64,000 bases of DNA. Origin: Negativicutes bacterium. GTDB lineage: Bacteria > Bacillota > Negativicutes > Anaeromusales > Anaeromusaceae. Shown in pieces: positions 35,861 to 46,842 of the stretch. The DNA lies in assembly GCA_009929485.1 (NCBI GenBank), contig SAAJ01000012.1, positions 1-64,000 of the forward strand, written 5' to 3'. The first letter of the stretch is position 1, and each line of letters starts with the position of its first letter. Both the position numbers and the translations under genes were made by a program. The notes below the pieces were generated by a model, which was not told the origin of the DNA, ran no database searches, and saw nothing but the letters and a program-made list of their open reading frames with translations.

Positions 35861-36679
35861 TTATTTGCCCCCTTTCTGCGCTTTGGCGATTACCTTGTCG
35901 TATTCTCGGGTATATTCGGGCGCTTTGCTTTCATGCAGCACGCCAATAGTAAACTTGCCTTCCAGCTGTTCCGGCGTCATTTTTGCCGCCGCCGCTACCG
36001 GCACGGCATGCTCCTTTTGCCATTGCATCATCTGCGGCGCATTGCCACGCTTATTTTGACGTCCGTACGAAATCGGGCACTGCGTAATGGCTTCTACCAA
36101 CGAGAATCCATCATTGGCAATACCTTTGGCAATGGCGTCTACCAAAACTTGCTTATGAAAGCAAGTCGCCCGGGCCACAAAAGTAGCCCCAGCGGCTTTC
36201 GCCAGCTCGGTAATATCGAAGTTGCGTTCAATCGTGCCATAGGGCGCTGTAGAAGCCTTGCTGTCTACAGGCGTCAGCGGCGAATACTGCCCGCCGGTCA
36301 TGCCGTAAATATTGTTGTTAAAGAGCACTACGGTCAAATTGATGTTGCGCCGCGCCGCATGAATGAAATGGTTGCCGCCGATGGCGGTGCAGTCGCCGTC
36401 GCCGGTAATGACGATGACATTTAAATCCGGCTCGGAAAGCTTAATGCCTGTGGCAATAGGCAGCGCCCGGCCATGGGCGGAATGAACGGTATCAAAATCC
36501 AAATAGCCTGAAGCGCGGGAAGAACAGCCAATACCGGAAACAATAACCGTACGGTCCTGATCCAAACCCATTTTATCGATAGCCTGGGCAATGGCGCCGG
36601 TCACAATGCCGTTGCCGCAGCCGGGACACCAGATATGAGGCAGTTTAGGGCGAAAGTATTTTTCCACTATCTTTTCCAT
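35861..36679 (-). CDS. korB: 2-oxoacid:ferredoxin oxidoreductase, beta (TPP) subunit
   Basis: 272 residues. TPP-binding GDGD near residue 89 followed by NNNIYGMTGGQ near 120, and the N-terminal CPGCGNG (residues 18-24), whose spacing matches the family's FeS/TPP end. RBS GGAGG before ATG. Substrate is probably 2-oxoglutarate, since KorA-like alpha and separate small ferredoxin are typical; branched-chain oxoacids are an alternative. Confidence 0.94.
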   Translation of the reverse strand: MEKIVEKYFRPKLPHIWCPGCGNGIVTGAIAQAIDKMGLDQDRTVIVSGIGCSSRASGYLDFDTVHSAHGRALPIATGIKLSEPDLNVIVITGDGDCTAIGGNHFIHAARRNINLTVVLFNNNIYGMTGGQYSPLTPVDSKASTAPYGTIERNFDITELAKAAGATFVARATCFHKQVLVDAIAKGIANDGFSLVEAITQCPISYGRQNKRGNAPQMMQWQKEHAVPVAAAAKMTPEQLEGKFTIGVLHESKAPEYTREYDKVIAKAQKGGK

Positions 36680-36691
36680 AGAGCGAACCTC

Positions 36692-37828
36692 CTACAATTT
36701 CACGTTGGCAATGGCCTGGAGCATTTCGTCCGGCAAAATGGCTTCGTTATTGTATTTGGCCAAGAGCTCCACCGGAACTTTTCCTTCCACCGCTTTTTTT
36801 ACTTCGCCGACCAATTGGCCGCAATTCATTTCCGCTACCAAGATGTGCTTCACTTTGCCTGCCAGCTCCTGTATCTGCTTTTCGGCAAAAGGCCAAATGG
36901 TAATCGGGCGGAAAAGACCAGCCTTGATACCTTGGGCGCGGGCCATATCGACGGCTGCATAAGCCGTGCGGGCGGTACCGCCGTAAGCCACCACCGCAAT
37001 GTCCGCATCCTCCAAGCAATACTCTTCGTACATCATAATGTCGTCTAAATTGTTTTCTACTTTGCCGTTCAGACGATCCATGAGTACTTGCGTCGCCTGA
37101 GAAGAGCCGTTAGGAAAACCGCTTTCGTCATGCACCAACCCGGTTACATGGCTGTGATAGCCCTTGCCGAATGGCGCCATCGGCGGCACGCCGTCCGCGT
37201 CAGCTTGATAGGGCAAAAAGCCTTCCGTTTTGCTTGCGGGAACTTTGCGCTGCGGCTTTTGGATTTCATCGTAGCTGTCCGGCAGCTCAATGCGCTCGCG
37301 CATATGACCGATTACTTCATCCATCAGCAAAATGACCGGGGTGCGGTATTTTTCGGACAGTTCATAGGCTTTAATCGTCAAAGAGAAGCATTCCGGTACA
37401 CTAGCCGGCGTCAGGGCAATAACCGGATGATCGCCATGAGTACCCCAGCGCGCCTGCATAACGTCACCTTGTGACGGGGAAGTAGGCTGCCCGGTGCTGG
37501 GACCTACCCGCTGCACATTGACAATGACTAAAGGTACTTCCGAAATGGTCGCATAGCCAATCAGTTCCTGTTTTAAAGAAAAACCGGGGCCGCTGGTCGC
37601 AGTCATTACTTTTTTCCCGGTCAAAGAAGCGCCGATGACAGCGCCGATACCGGCGATTTCATCTTCCATCTGAATAAATTTGCCCCCTACCTGTGGCAGG
37701 CGTTTGGCAAGAATTTCCGCTACTTCCGTAGAAGGCGTAATCGGATAACCTCCAAAAAAGGTAACTCCAGCGGCAATAGCGCCTTCGGCGCAAGCCTGGT
37801 TGCCTTGCATGAGCATAACTTTTGGCAC
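36692..37828 (-). CDS. korA: 2-oxoacid:ferredoxin oxidoreductase, alpha subunit
   Basis: 378 residues from a GTG at 37828; a GTG three codons earlier (37837) lies too close to the AAAGGA ribosome site. YPITPSTEVAE near 30 and MEDEIAGIGAVIGAS near 54 are TPP-domain family motifs; TSGPGFSLKQELIGYA near 80 follows. Catalyses the core 2-oxoacid decarboxylation together with the beta subunit. The spacing in the korDABC block is short throughout, consistent with one transcript. Confidence 0.93.
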   Translation of the reverse strand: MPKVMLMQGNQACAEGAIAAGVTFFGGYPITPSTEVAEILAKRLPQVGGKFIQMEDEIAGIGAVIGASLTGKKVMTATSGPGFSLKQELIGYATISEVPLVIVNVQRVGPSTGQPTSPSQGDVMQARWGTHGDHPVIALTPASVPECFSLTIKAYELSEKYRTPVILLMDEVIGHMRERIELPDSYDEIQKPQRKVPASKTEGFLPYQADADGVPPMAPFGKGYHSHVTGLVHDESGFPNGSSQATQVLMDRLNGKVENNLDDIMMYEEYCLEDADIAVVAYGGTARTAYAAVDMARAQGIKAGLFRPITIWPFAEKQIQELAGKVKHILVAEMNCGQLVGEVKKAVEGKVPVELLAKYNNEAILPDEMLQAIANVKL

Positions 37829-37842
37829 GTACGTCACTTCCT

Positions 37843-38025
37843 TTATTTTTGAATAAAAATAGCGTAATCCGGACAGCGTTCCTCACATTGCTTGCACTGA
37901 ATACAGGACGCTTCATCCGCCACTTCCACCTTGCTCAGCTCATTGACCTTCAATACTTTTTTCGGGCAAAACTCCACGCAAATCCCGCAGCCCTTGCAAC
38001 GATTTAAAACCAATTTAATCGCCAT
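37843..38025 (-). CDS. korD: Ferredoxin subunit of 2-oxoacid oxidoreductase, two [4Fe-4S] clusters
   Basis: 60 residues from ATG 38025 (GGAGGTG upstream). Two full cluster motifs: CKGCGICVEFCP and CIQCKQCEERCP. Delta subunit that carries electrons from TPP to soluble ferredoxin. First gene of korDABC. Confidence 0.95.
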   Translation of the reverse strand: MAIKLVLNRCKGCGICVEFCPKKVLKVNELSKVEVADEASCIQCKQCEERCPDYAIFIQK

Positions 38026-38147
38026 TCCCGTCACCTCCTCTACGTGCTTGCTGCATATACTATTTATAAAAACAAATCAATAGTTCCTTAATTATAGTAA
38101 GACAGTTTTAACAATATTTCGAACACAATCGTCTGAAAGGTCAAAAA

Positions 38148-38186
38148 TAAAAACCGAACAGTCACATAAATGACTGAACGGTTTTT
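38148..38186. terminator. Bidirectional terminator after gyrB
   Basis: aaaccgaacagtca / tgactgaacggttt with a 6-base loop and A/T runs on both sides, downstream of gyrB and just before the kor promoter region. Confidence 0.9.
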
Positions 38187-38209
38187 GTTTGTTTATTAAA
38201 CCTATTTTT

Positions 38210-40384
<2,175 letters not shown>

Positions 40385-40407
<23 letters not shown>

Positions 40408-41239
40408 ACTTTTTCCTCCTGAATTTTTCTACGGTACTCATTTTCAACTCTTCCGTCAGCGCTTCCGGCTGCAACCCTGTTGTCAGCATGACCAGCGTGG
40501 ACAAACGCAAATCGTCCAGCCGCTGCTCCTGTAAATCCCGGAGCAACCCAGCCAAAATATCCGCCTTTACTGAAGTGTATTCGTAAGAAGTACACTCTAT
40601 ATATTGGCGCAGCTGTCCATATAAAAGCCACGGAGCGCCTGTAAGCAATTCTCTAATGTTCTGTCGTTTATCACGTCTGGCTTCAAAAGCGCAAATAGAG
40701 CACTCTTTTTCCCCCGGAGGCCGCAGCCTGCCGCAAGAAGCACAAGCTTGCCAGCCATGTTCTTCTTTCCAGCGCCGAGATAAACGAATTTTCTTTAACA
40801 GCTTTAGGCTGGCGCCGCGCACGTCTTCATCATTGGCCGCAGCTGCTAATCTTCCTATTTGGCCCGCCTCTTCTTCATTCCAGCGAGCTTGATACCAGTA
40901 GCGTCTTGGAGGGGCTTCCTCCATCTCAACTGTATTATTATTCGTCTCCGAACGCAAAATTCCTGCTTTGAAACGCAGATCACTAATTAGCTTTTCACCA
41001 GTATATTGATGAATTTTTTGTAAAATATCCGTTTTTAACAACGTCAAATGGTGCGTCCAAACCGAACTGTCCACCATAACCACAAGCACGCCAAACTCCA
41101 CTTTTTGCGGCTGACTGTGATCCGCAATATCATCACCCACTAATTGACGCCAATGACCAATCAAAGAATGCATGGCAAAGGGTTTGGCGATATTCATTTT
41201 ACGAATAGCCTGCGCCAAAACCAAGCTTAAAGGCTGCAT
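40385..41239 (-). CDS. dciA: DciA/DUF721 protein with zinc-ribbon extension
   Basis: 284 residues from ATG 41239 (AAAGGAGAGG upstream). The N-terminal DUF721 domain (about 1-110: LIGHWRQLVGDDIADHSQP) is the helicase-loader fold of DciA, which loads DnaB in bacteria lacking DnaC/DnaI. It is longer than the usual 90-160 residues: a zinc-ribbon-like CASCGRL ... CSIC follows near residues 175-190, then a helical C-terminus. Overlaps recF by 13 bases, so it belongs to the origin-side operon. Confidence 0.85.
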
Positions 41240-42354
41240 GCGCCTCTCCTTTCCACACATCCCAACTGCACACGATAACATTCATCTTGAAGCCGGCTGG
41301 GAAAATAAGCGGCTTCCGTACCCGTAATAAAGGTCTGAATGCGTTCGCGGATAAAAGACAGCAAATGCTCCCGACGCCCGGCGTCGAGTTCGCTCATCAC
41401 GTCATCTAAAAGCAACACCGGATATTCGCCTGTCTCCGCTTTAATAAATTCTAATTCCGCCAATTTAAGAGCCAAAACGCCTGTACGCTGCTGTCCCTGC
41501 GAACCATAGGCCTTTAAATCCGTATCATTCACCAAAAACTCCAAATCATCGCGATGGGGACCTAAGCCAGTAGAACCGCGAAAGATATCCTGGCGGCGGC
41601 TGGCTTCCAATTGCTCCATATACCAAGACGCATCAGGACATTCCAAGCCTTTAGCGGCTCCTTGCAGTTGATAGCGCACCGCCAGCTCTTCTTTGCCGTC
41701 AGTAATGCGGCGCTGCATCAAATTAGCCAGCATCGAAAGCTTTTTCACCGCCTCTTGACGCCTAAAAACGAGCCAAGCCGCCAAAGGAGCCAATTGAGCG
41801 TCCCAAGCCGCCAGCATGGCTTCATCAGCGGTTCTCTCGCGGCAAGAACGCAGCAGTTGGTTGCGCTGCAGCAAGGCCCTATGATATTGCAGAAAATTCT
41901 TATAATATAAGGGATTTGACTGCGAAAGCTCGCTGTCTAAAAAACGTCTGCGCAGCTGCGGCGCTCCCTTCACAAGGAGCAAATCCTCCGGCGCAAAAAG
42001 TACAGCGTTAAAAAGACCCACCACATCTCGTGCTTTAGCTGGTTGGCCATTAATCTGCACCTTTTTGCCGCTTTTTTTCGTTTCCGGGCGTGACAGAATA
42101 AAATCCAAGCGATGCGAAACCTCTTTGCGGGAAAAAAGCAAGGAAATACTTCCCTGGGGCTGCTGCCACCGAATCATTTCCGCATCAGTAGAAGTCCGAT
42201 GGGATTTAGCAAAAGCGCAAAAATACAAGGCTTCTAAGATATTGGTTTTTCCCTGTCCGTTATCTCCCAAAAAAAGGTTAACCTGTTCCCCTACCGGCAA
42301 TTCCAAGGTTTCATAGTTTCGCACATGTCGCAGCGATAAACTTTGAATCTGCAC
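41227..42354 (-). CDS. recF: DNA replication and repair protein RecF
   Basis: 375 residues. ABC-type ATPase: Walker A GDNGQGKTN near residue 30, signature YGSQGQQRTGVLALKLAE near 283 and Walker B LLLDDVMSELDAGRR near 315. Loads RecA at gaps with RecO/RecR. The start is 3 bases after the yaaA stop; the standard gene order recF-dciA-remB-gyrB follows. Confidence 0.97.
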   Translation of the reverse strand: MQIQSLSLRHVRNYETLELPVGEQVNLFLGDNGQGKTNILEALYFCAFAKSHRTSTDAEMIRWQQPQGSISLLFSRKEVSHRLDFILSRPETKKSGKKVQINGQPAKARDVVGLFNAVLFAPEDLLLVKGAPQLRRRFLDSELSQSNPLYYKNFLQYHRALLQRNQLLRSCRERTADEAMLAAWDAQLAPLAAWLVFRRQEAVKKLSMLANLMQRRITDGKEELAVRYQLQGAAKGLECPDASWYMEQLEASRRQDIFRGSTGLGPHRDDLEFLVNDTDLKAYGSQGQQRTGVLALKLAELEFIKAETGEYPVLLLDDVMSELDAGRREHLLSFIRERIQTFITGTEAAYFPSRLQDECYRVQLGCVERRGACSL

Positions 42355-42357
42355 AGG

Positions 42358-42579
42358 TTAGGCCTCCGCCGCCACAACTTGCCATCTGCCGTTCTCTGGA
42401 ATTTCCACTTTATCCCCGGGATACAGCTTTTTACGACGTTCTGTAGCTGCAACGCCGTTAACGAAGATTACACCTTCTTCAATCAGCCAGCGGACCTGGC
42501 CGCCTGTATCTACAGCGCCAACCAATTTTAACAGCTGATCCAGCTGTATGTAAGGCGTTGAAATTTCAACAGATTCCAT
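42358..42579 (-). CDS. yaaA: S4-domain RNA-binding protein (YaaA family)
   Basis: 73 residues from ATG 42579 (GAGG 8 bases upstream; the GTG at 42588 overlaps it). Contains the S4 motif (LDQLLKLVGAVDTGGQVRWLI; GVIFVNG, ERRKKLYPGDKVEI). Always next to recF in Firmicutes; bound RNA unknown, possibly linked to ribosome assembly. Confidence 0.92.
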   Translation of the reverse strand: MESVEISTPYIQLDQLLKLVGAVDTGGQVRWLIEEGVIFVNGVAATERRKKLYPGDKVEIPENGRWQVVAAEA

Positions 42580-42632
42580 TAGCGCCACCTCAATCCATTC
42601 TTCTACTCTTAGTTTTATTCTACTTCGTAGTT

Positions 42633-42680
42633 CGTAACCCTCAGTCGTACCCTCCGGTTACTCCCTCTATTGCTCTACTC
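42633..42680 (-). repeat. Single AACARGAG-family repeat unit (degenerate)
   Basis: On the minus strand: gagtagagcaatagagggagtaac, then cggagggtacgactgaggg. It lies between dnaN and yaaA, the only such unit within the origin block. Confidence 0.65.
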
Positions 42681-42709
42681 TTTTTTTGTTTTTACTATTT
42701 TAGAGCTTC

Positions 42710-43825
42710 TTATATCCTCATAGGAGTTACCACATAGGTATACTGGCTTTCTCCTACCGGCCTAATAGCCGCAGGACTTAAAGACGTATTCAAGGCAATG
42801 GTGCACTGCTCGGAATCGATATTTTTGAGAATATCTAATAAGAAGCGCGCATTAAAAGCAATTTCCAGCTCATTTCCTTCCAATTGGCAAGAAACGCTTT
42901 CCGAAGCGGTACCAATGTCCGGATTGCTGTAAACAATAGAAAGATGATCTTCTTTAAAGAACATGCGCACCGTATTGTATTTTCCTTCTCGAACCAGCAG
43001 GAAAATACGCTCCATAGCCAGCAGCCATTGCTGCGTATCAATCGTAGCCTGTGTTTGTACTTGCGTCAACAATACTTTGCGATAATCAGGAAATTGTCCT
43101 TGAATTAAGCGAGTAACTAAGTAGACCGAACCAAAAACAAAAGCAACCTGTCCATCTAATACATGTACTTGAATTTGCGTATTAGCCGGCACAATACGGC
43201 AGATTTCATTTAAAAGCTTAGCCGGCACAATCATCTTAGCTGTCGTTGTCGCCGGTTCTACGCCATTTTGAGCTAAAGCCATGCGATGTGTGTCGGTAGC
43301 TATCATCTGAATGACGCCTTCGTTAATTTCGATCAAGCAGCCTGTAAAAATAGGCCGAGCTTCATCGCTGGAACAAGAAAAGTAAGTTTTTTTGACAAGA
43401 TCTTTTAATACATGATCCCAAATAGAAAAAGAAATACGTCCTTCTTGGGGTTTTAAAACTGGAAAATCTTGGGGTGGTATCGTTAAAAGCTGGTAGTCGT
43501 AACTGCCGGACGCTTCCTCTGTACTGACCAGCTTTAACGTGTTTGAGGAAATTTCCTTTGATAAAGTAACCGTCTGCGAAGGCAAGCGACGAATCAGATC
43601 ATAAAAATAACGGCCCGAAACTACCATCTCGCCTGGTTCAGCTACTTCTGCTTCCATCGTGTAAATCATGCTTGTCTGATGGTCGCTGGCTTGCAATTGC
43701 AGGCAACCGTCTTCTGCATTCAAATAGATACCGCTTAAGACGGGGATTTGCGCTTTAGAGGGAACGGCAATTTGTACGGTTTGTAGAGCTTGATTCAATG
43801 TGTCTTGTTGACAGGTTATTCTCAT
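42710..43825 (-). CDS. dnaN: DNA polymerase III sliding clamp (beta)
   Basis: 371 residues, three similar domains; begins MRITCQQDTLNQALQTV and ends SQYTYVVTPMRI, the typical beta C-terminal MPM/MRI-type end. Forms the ring that tethers DNA polymerase. RBS GGAGG upstream. Its start faces the dnaA-dnaN part of oriC. Confidence 0.98.
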   Translation of the reverse strand: MRITCQQDTLNQALQTVQIAVPSKAQIPVLSGIYLNAEDGCLQLQASDHQTSMIYTMEAEVAEPGEMVVSGRYFYDLIRRLPSQTVTLSKEISSNTLKLVSTEEASGSYDYQLLTIPPQDFPVLKPQEGRISFSIWDHVLKDLVKKTYFSCSSDEARPIFTGCLIEINEGVIQMIATDTHRMALAQNGVEPATTTAKMIVPAKLLNEICRIVPANTQIQVHVLDGQVAFVFGSVYLVTRLIQGQFPDYRKVLLTQVQTQATIDTQQWLLAMERIFLLVREGKYNTVRMFFKEDHLSIVYSNPDIGTASESVSCQLEGNELEIAFNARFLLDILKNIDSEQCTIALNTSLSPAAIRPVGESQYTYVVTPMRI

Positions 43826-44090
43826 TTAGAAGCAGCCTCCTTCAGGGCAGGTTTTGCTTATTAATACGTGCTTATATATATAGAAAATATAGTCGTAATA
43901 GTAGTAGGGGGTGTGGGCTGTGTGGATAAGTGGATAGAGCTGTGGAAAACATTGAATTTGCACCTGTGTGTAAGTTGTGGATGTTCTAGAGTAAAGTTAT
44001 CCACAAAATCAACAGGAAAACGAGGTGTAAAAGATATGCACAATTTACGCACAGGACATTCTCTCGGTTACTCACAAGCTTATGCACAAA
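43826..44090. other. oriC: oriC, dnaA-dnaN part (likely unwinding region)
   Basis: DnaA boxes TGTGGATAA at 43921-43929, TTATCCACA at 43997-44005 and TTATGCACA at 44080-44088. Next to the first box is a G-rich stretch, then TAA TAG TAG TAG (43896-43907) and an AT-rich run (43861-43890). That order matches the basal unwinding system (box, GC-rich, DnaA-trio, AT-rich) described in Bacillus. Confidence 0.85.
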
Positions 44091-45530
44091 CTACACATTT
44101 TCGATGCGTTTGACCAATTCTTTGAGGGTTTGGGTGAGCTTGGCGTCTTCATTTCGCTCTCGTCCGATCTTGTCATAGGCGTGGATGACTGTAGTATGAT
44201 CGCGGCCGCCAAACATTTCGCCTATACGAGGCAGCGACGTATCCGTAAGCTCCCGGGCCAGATACATGGCGATTTGTCGCGGATACGTAACATTGCGTGT
44301 CCGTTTTTTGGCCAGCAAATCGTCTACTTTTAGTTTGAAATACACCGCCACAATGTCTTGAATTAGTTCTACGGTGATTTGCCGCGGCTGGTTAGCAGGA
44401 AAAATGTCTTTCAGCGTTTCCGTCGCGAGGGCAATGGTAACTGGTTGTTTGACAAGGGAGGCGTAAGCCATAACGCGGATGAGAGAGCCTTCCAGTTCAC
44501 GGATGTTGCTGTCGATGCGGCTGGCGATAAAGACGATAACGTCGTTAGGAACATCCAAGTTTTCAATAATTGCTTTCTTACGTAAAATAGCGATACGAGT
44601 TTCTAAATCTGGCGCTTGAATGTCGGCGATCATGCCCCATTCGAAACGGGAACGCAGGCGATCTTCGAGGGTTTGAATTTCCCTGGGCGGCCGGTCGCTG
44701 GAAATGATAATTTGCTTATTCGCTTCATGCAGCGTATTGAAGGTGTGGAAAAATTCTTCCTGGGTGTGTTCCTTTTTAGAAAGAAACTGAATGTCATCTA
44801 CGAGGAGCACGTCGATATTGCGATATTTTTGGCGAAAATCTTCCGGGTTGCCGTCGCGGATGGAATTAATAAGTTCATTAGTGAATTTTTCGCTGGAAAT
44901 ATAGAGAACTTTTAAATGAGGATGACTTTTTAGAATGCGGTGGCCAATGGCATGCATGAGATGGGTTTTGCCTAAGCCGACGCCGCCGTAAATAAAAAAA
45001 GGATTGTATACTTTCGCCGGGGCTTCGGAAACCGCTAAAGAGGCGGCATGGGCCAGACGGTTCGAGTTGCCGATGACAAAGGTTTCAAAGATATATTTTG
45101 GATTCAGGAAAGCAACCGGGTCGTTGACCGTAGCGGAAGCGGAAGCAGAAGACACATATTGGGTGTTGTCGGTTTCTATCAATGGCGCTGCCGGCAGGGG
45201 CGAGATGTTTTGTAGCAGCGGAGCGGCTGTGACAGGGGGCGCGATAATGGGAGCCGGCGCCGTTTCTTCAGTGCTGGTTTCAACAAGGCTTACTTTTATG
45301 TGCATCGGGCGCTTTAAAATACGTTCCGCCGCTTGTTGCAGGACGGGCATATATTTGGATTCCAGCCAATCTTTACGAATTTGATTGGGAGTGCCAATCA
45401 CGAGTTCCTGCTCGTCTAGGTGCAGCAATGTATTTGGTTGAATCCATGTAGCAAACATGGGGTTTTTTATGGATTGTTGAATTTCTGCCAATAGCTGTTC
45501 CCAGATAGCAGTAAGTTGTGATTGTTCCAT
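44091..45530 (-). CDS. dnaA: Chromosomal replication initiator DnaA
   Basis: 479 residues from ATG 45530 (AAAGGAC upstream). N-terminal domain I (about 1-85), a Pro/Ala-rich linker, AAA+ Walker A GGVGLGKT near 180 and Walker B VLLVDDIQF near 243, then domain IV with GGRDHTTVIHAYDKI near 445, which reads the DnaA box. Flanked on both sides by DnaA-box clusters. Transcribed away from rpmH toward dnaN. Confidence 0.98.
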   Translation of the reverse strand: MEQSQLTAIWEQLLAEIQQSIKNPMFATWIQPNTLLHLDEQELVIGTPNQIRKDWLESKYMPVLQQAAERILKRPMHIKVSLVETSTEETAPAPIIAPPVTAAPLLQNISPLPAAPLIETDNTQYVSSASASATVNDPVAFLNPKYIFETFVIGNSNRLAHAASLAVSEAPAKVYNPFFIYGGVGLGKTHLMHAIGHRILKSHPHLKVLYISSEKFTNELINSIRDGNPEDFRQKYRNIDVLLVDDIQFLSKKEHTQEEFFHTFNTLHEANKQIIISSDRPPREIQTLEDRLRSRFEWGMIADIQAPDLETRIAILRKKAIIENLDVPNDVIVFIASRIDSNIRELEGSLIRVMAYASLVKQPVTIALATETLKDIFPANQPRQITVELIQDIVAVYFKLKVDDLLAKKRTRNVTYPRQIAMYLARELTDTSLPRIGEMFGGRDHTTVIHAYDKIGRERNEDAKLTQTLKELVKRIENV

Positions 45531-45662
45531 AATAAGAATCGTCCTTTCTTGATCGGCCTCTTTTATCAACAAAAACCATACACATAAAAATAAGTTATCC
45601 ACAAACTATCAACAGATGTGTATAAAAAATGGAAGATTAAGGGTTTTTGGCGAAAAAAAAAC

Positions 45663-45738
45663 AACAGCAACAGATTTTGAAAAGTAAAAAGGCCTAATTA
45701 TTTTCGGTATAATGCGGCCTTTGATGATTGTTGCTGTT
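45663..45738. repeat. Inverted repeat in oriC
   Basis: Outer arms aacagcaaca / tgttgctgtt (45663-45672, 45729-45738) and inner arms aaaggcc / ggccttt (45688-45694, 45716-45722), an imperfect cruciform between two DnaA-box groups. Confidence 0.8.
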
Positions 45739-45945
45739 TTTGTGGATAAAGTTGTTGATAAGTGGCGTGAGTTGTGGATAACTGTGGATATCTGCTGTGG
45801 ATTTATCCTTTTAAAAGGTGTTGGTTAAACTTCTTGTGTGTCTATCTTAGCAAAATAAGGGGAAGTTATCAACAGATTTTTGCGTTATCCGCAGGGTAAA
45901 AAGCAAGTTATCAACAGGATATATGGAATTAGCAAGGGATTTTTC

Positions 45946-45974
45946 TTGACACCTTCTTGCGTCTTGCATATAAT
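45946..45974 (+). promoter_or_regulatory. Promoter of rpmH
   Basis: Consensus -35 TTGACA (45946-45951) and -10 TATAAT (45969-45974) with a 17-base spacer, 55 bases before the rpmH start. Confidence 0.9.
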
Positions 45975-46028
45975 TTGAATAGTTACGGGTACAACGGCTT
46001 TATGCCTGTAGCAAGGAGGTGCAACAGA

Positions 46029-46163
46029 ATGAAGCGTACGTATCAACCTAATAATCTGTGGAAGAAAAGAACCCACGGATTTCGTGAGCGCATGAAAACA
46101 AAAGGTGGCCGTCTGGTTTTAAAGAAAAGACGCGCAAGAGGCCGCAAAAAACTGTCCGCATAA
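46029..46163 (+). CDS. rpmH: 50S ribosomal protein L34
   Basis: 44 residues: begins [18 protein letters not shown] and ends RGRKKLSA, the full canonical L34. Perfect-consensus promoter and an AAGGAGGTG ribosome site. Too short for ordinary ORF filters but unmistakable. Confidence 0.98.
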   Translation: MKRTYQPNNLWKKRTHGFRERMKTKGGRLVLKKRRARGRKKLSA

Positions 46164-46190
46164 TAGGCCGCCAAGCGTGGCCTATTTTTT
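46162..46190 (+). terminator. Hairpin with T-run between rpmH and rnpA
   Basis: aataggcc / ggcctatt, 9-base loop, followed by TTTT. Starts at the rpmH stop codon; a partial terminator that lowers rnpA transcription relative to rpmH is likely. Confidence 0.8.
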
Positions 46191-46217
46191 CCATTCGGAC
46201 TTCGGCTTGAGGAAAGC

Positions 46218-46580
46218 ATGCATTGTTTTAAAAAATGTGAGAAGCTACGCAAAAATCAAGAGTTTCAAGCGGTATATAAAGAAGGACGTTCTTTAGCTAA
46301 CCGCATGCTGGTACTTTATGTACTTCCTATAGAAGGTACGGAACGAAAAGTAGGTATTTCTGTCAGCAAGCGTTTGGGTTGCGCTGTGGTGCGCAACCGT
46401 TGTAAAAGGCTTTTGCGGGAAGCGTTTCGTTTAAACCGTAATTTTCTTAAAACAGGAGTGCAGCTTGTTTTTATTTGCAGAAAACCTATGGTGGGCAGCC
46501 ATTATGAGGCTGTAGCTGAATCTTTTAGGCATATTTGTCGAAAGAGCAAGGTGTGGCAAACAGGGGGAGAGGAATCGTGA
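46218..46580 (+). CDS. rnpA: Ribonuclease P protein component
   Basis: 120 residues. [13 protein letters not shown] near 81-93 is the RNR RNA-binding signature. Supports the catalytic RNA in tRNA 5' maturation. Its stop overlaps the yidD start. Confidence 0.96.
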   Translation: MHCFKKCEKLRKNQEFQAVYKEGRSLANRMLVLYVLPIEGTERKVGISVSKRLGCAVVRNRCKRLLREAFRLNRNFLKTGVQLVFICRKPMVGSHYEAVAESFRHICRKSKVWQTGGEES

Positions 46581-46786
46581 AGCGTTTGCTCATGGGAGCC
46601 ATCGTTTTTTACCGAAATTTTCTTTCCCCGCTAAAGCCGCCAACTTGCCGCTTTATGCCGACTTGCTCTGAATATGCTTATCTTGCAATTGAAAAATACG
46701 GTGTTGTCCGCGGTACTTGGCTGGCTGTTAAGCGTTTGGCCAAATGCCATCCCTTTCATCCGGGAGGATATGACCCTGTACAATAG
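46577..46786 (+). CDS. yidD: Membrane protein insertion efficiency factor YidD
   Basis: 69 residues from GTG 46577, overlapping the rnpA stop (GTGA), with GGGGGAGAGG upstream. Core [18 protein letters not shown] and [17 protein letters not shown] are the family signature. Helps insertion of membrane proteins together with YidC. Confidence 0.95.
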   Translation: MKRLLMGAIVFYRNFLSPLKPPTCRFMPTCSEYAYLAIEKYGVVRGTWLAVKRLAKCHPFHPGGYDPVQ

Positions 46787-46842
46787 ATAGAAACGGACGT
46801 AAGTTTTTTTGTAGGTTTAAAAAAAGACAGGATGGTGAGATT

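Larger units (their letters stand above)
45531..46028. other. oriC: oriC, dnaA-rpmH part (DnaA-box cluster)
   Basis: 498 bases with boxes or near-boxes at 45564-45572, 45596-45604 (TTATCCACA), 45741-45749 and 45773-45781 (TGTGGATAA), 45753-45761, 45866-45874, 45885-45893 and 45908-45916. Several are the TTATCAACA variant. A 76-base inverted repeat (45663-45738) sits in the middle. It also contains the dnaA and rpmH promoters. Confidence 0.88.

Noticed and set aside
45672-45714. TTGAAA ... TATAAT as a plus-strand promoter in oriC
   Set aside because: The -10-like hexamer lies within the inverted repeat and the spacing to the -35-like hexamer is about 25 bases, too long.
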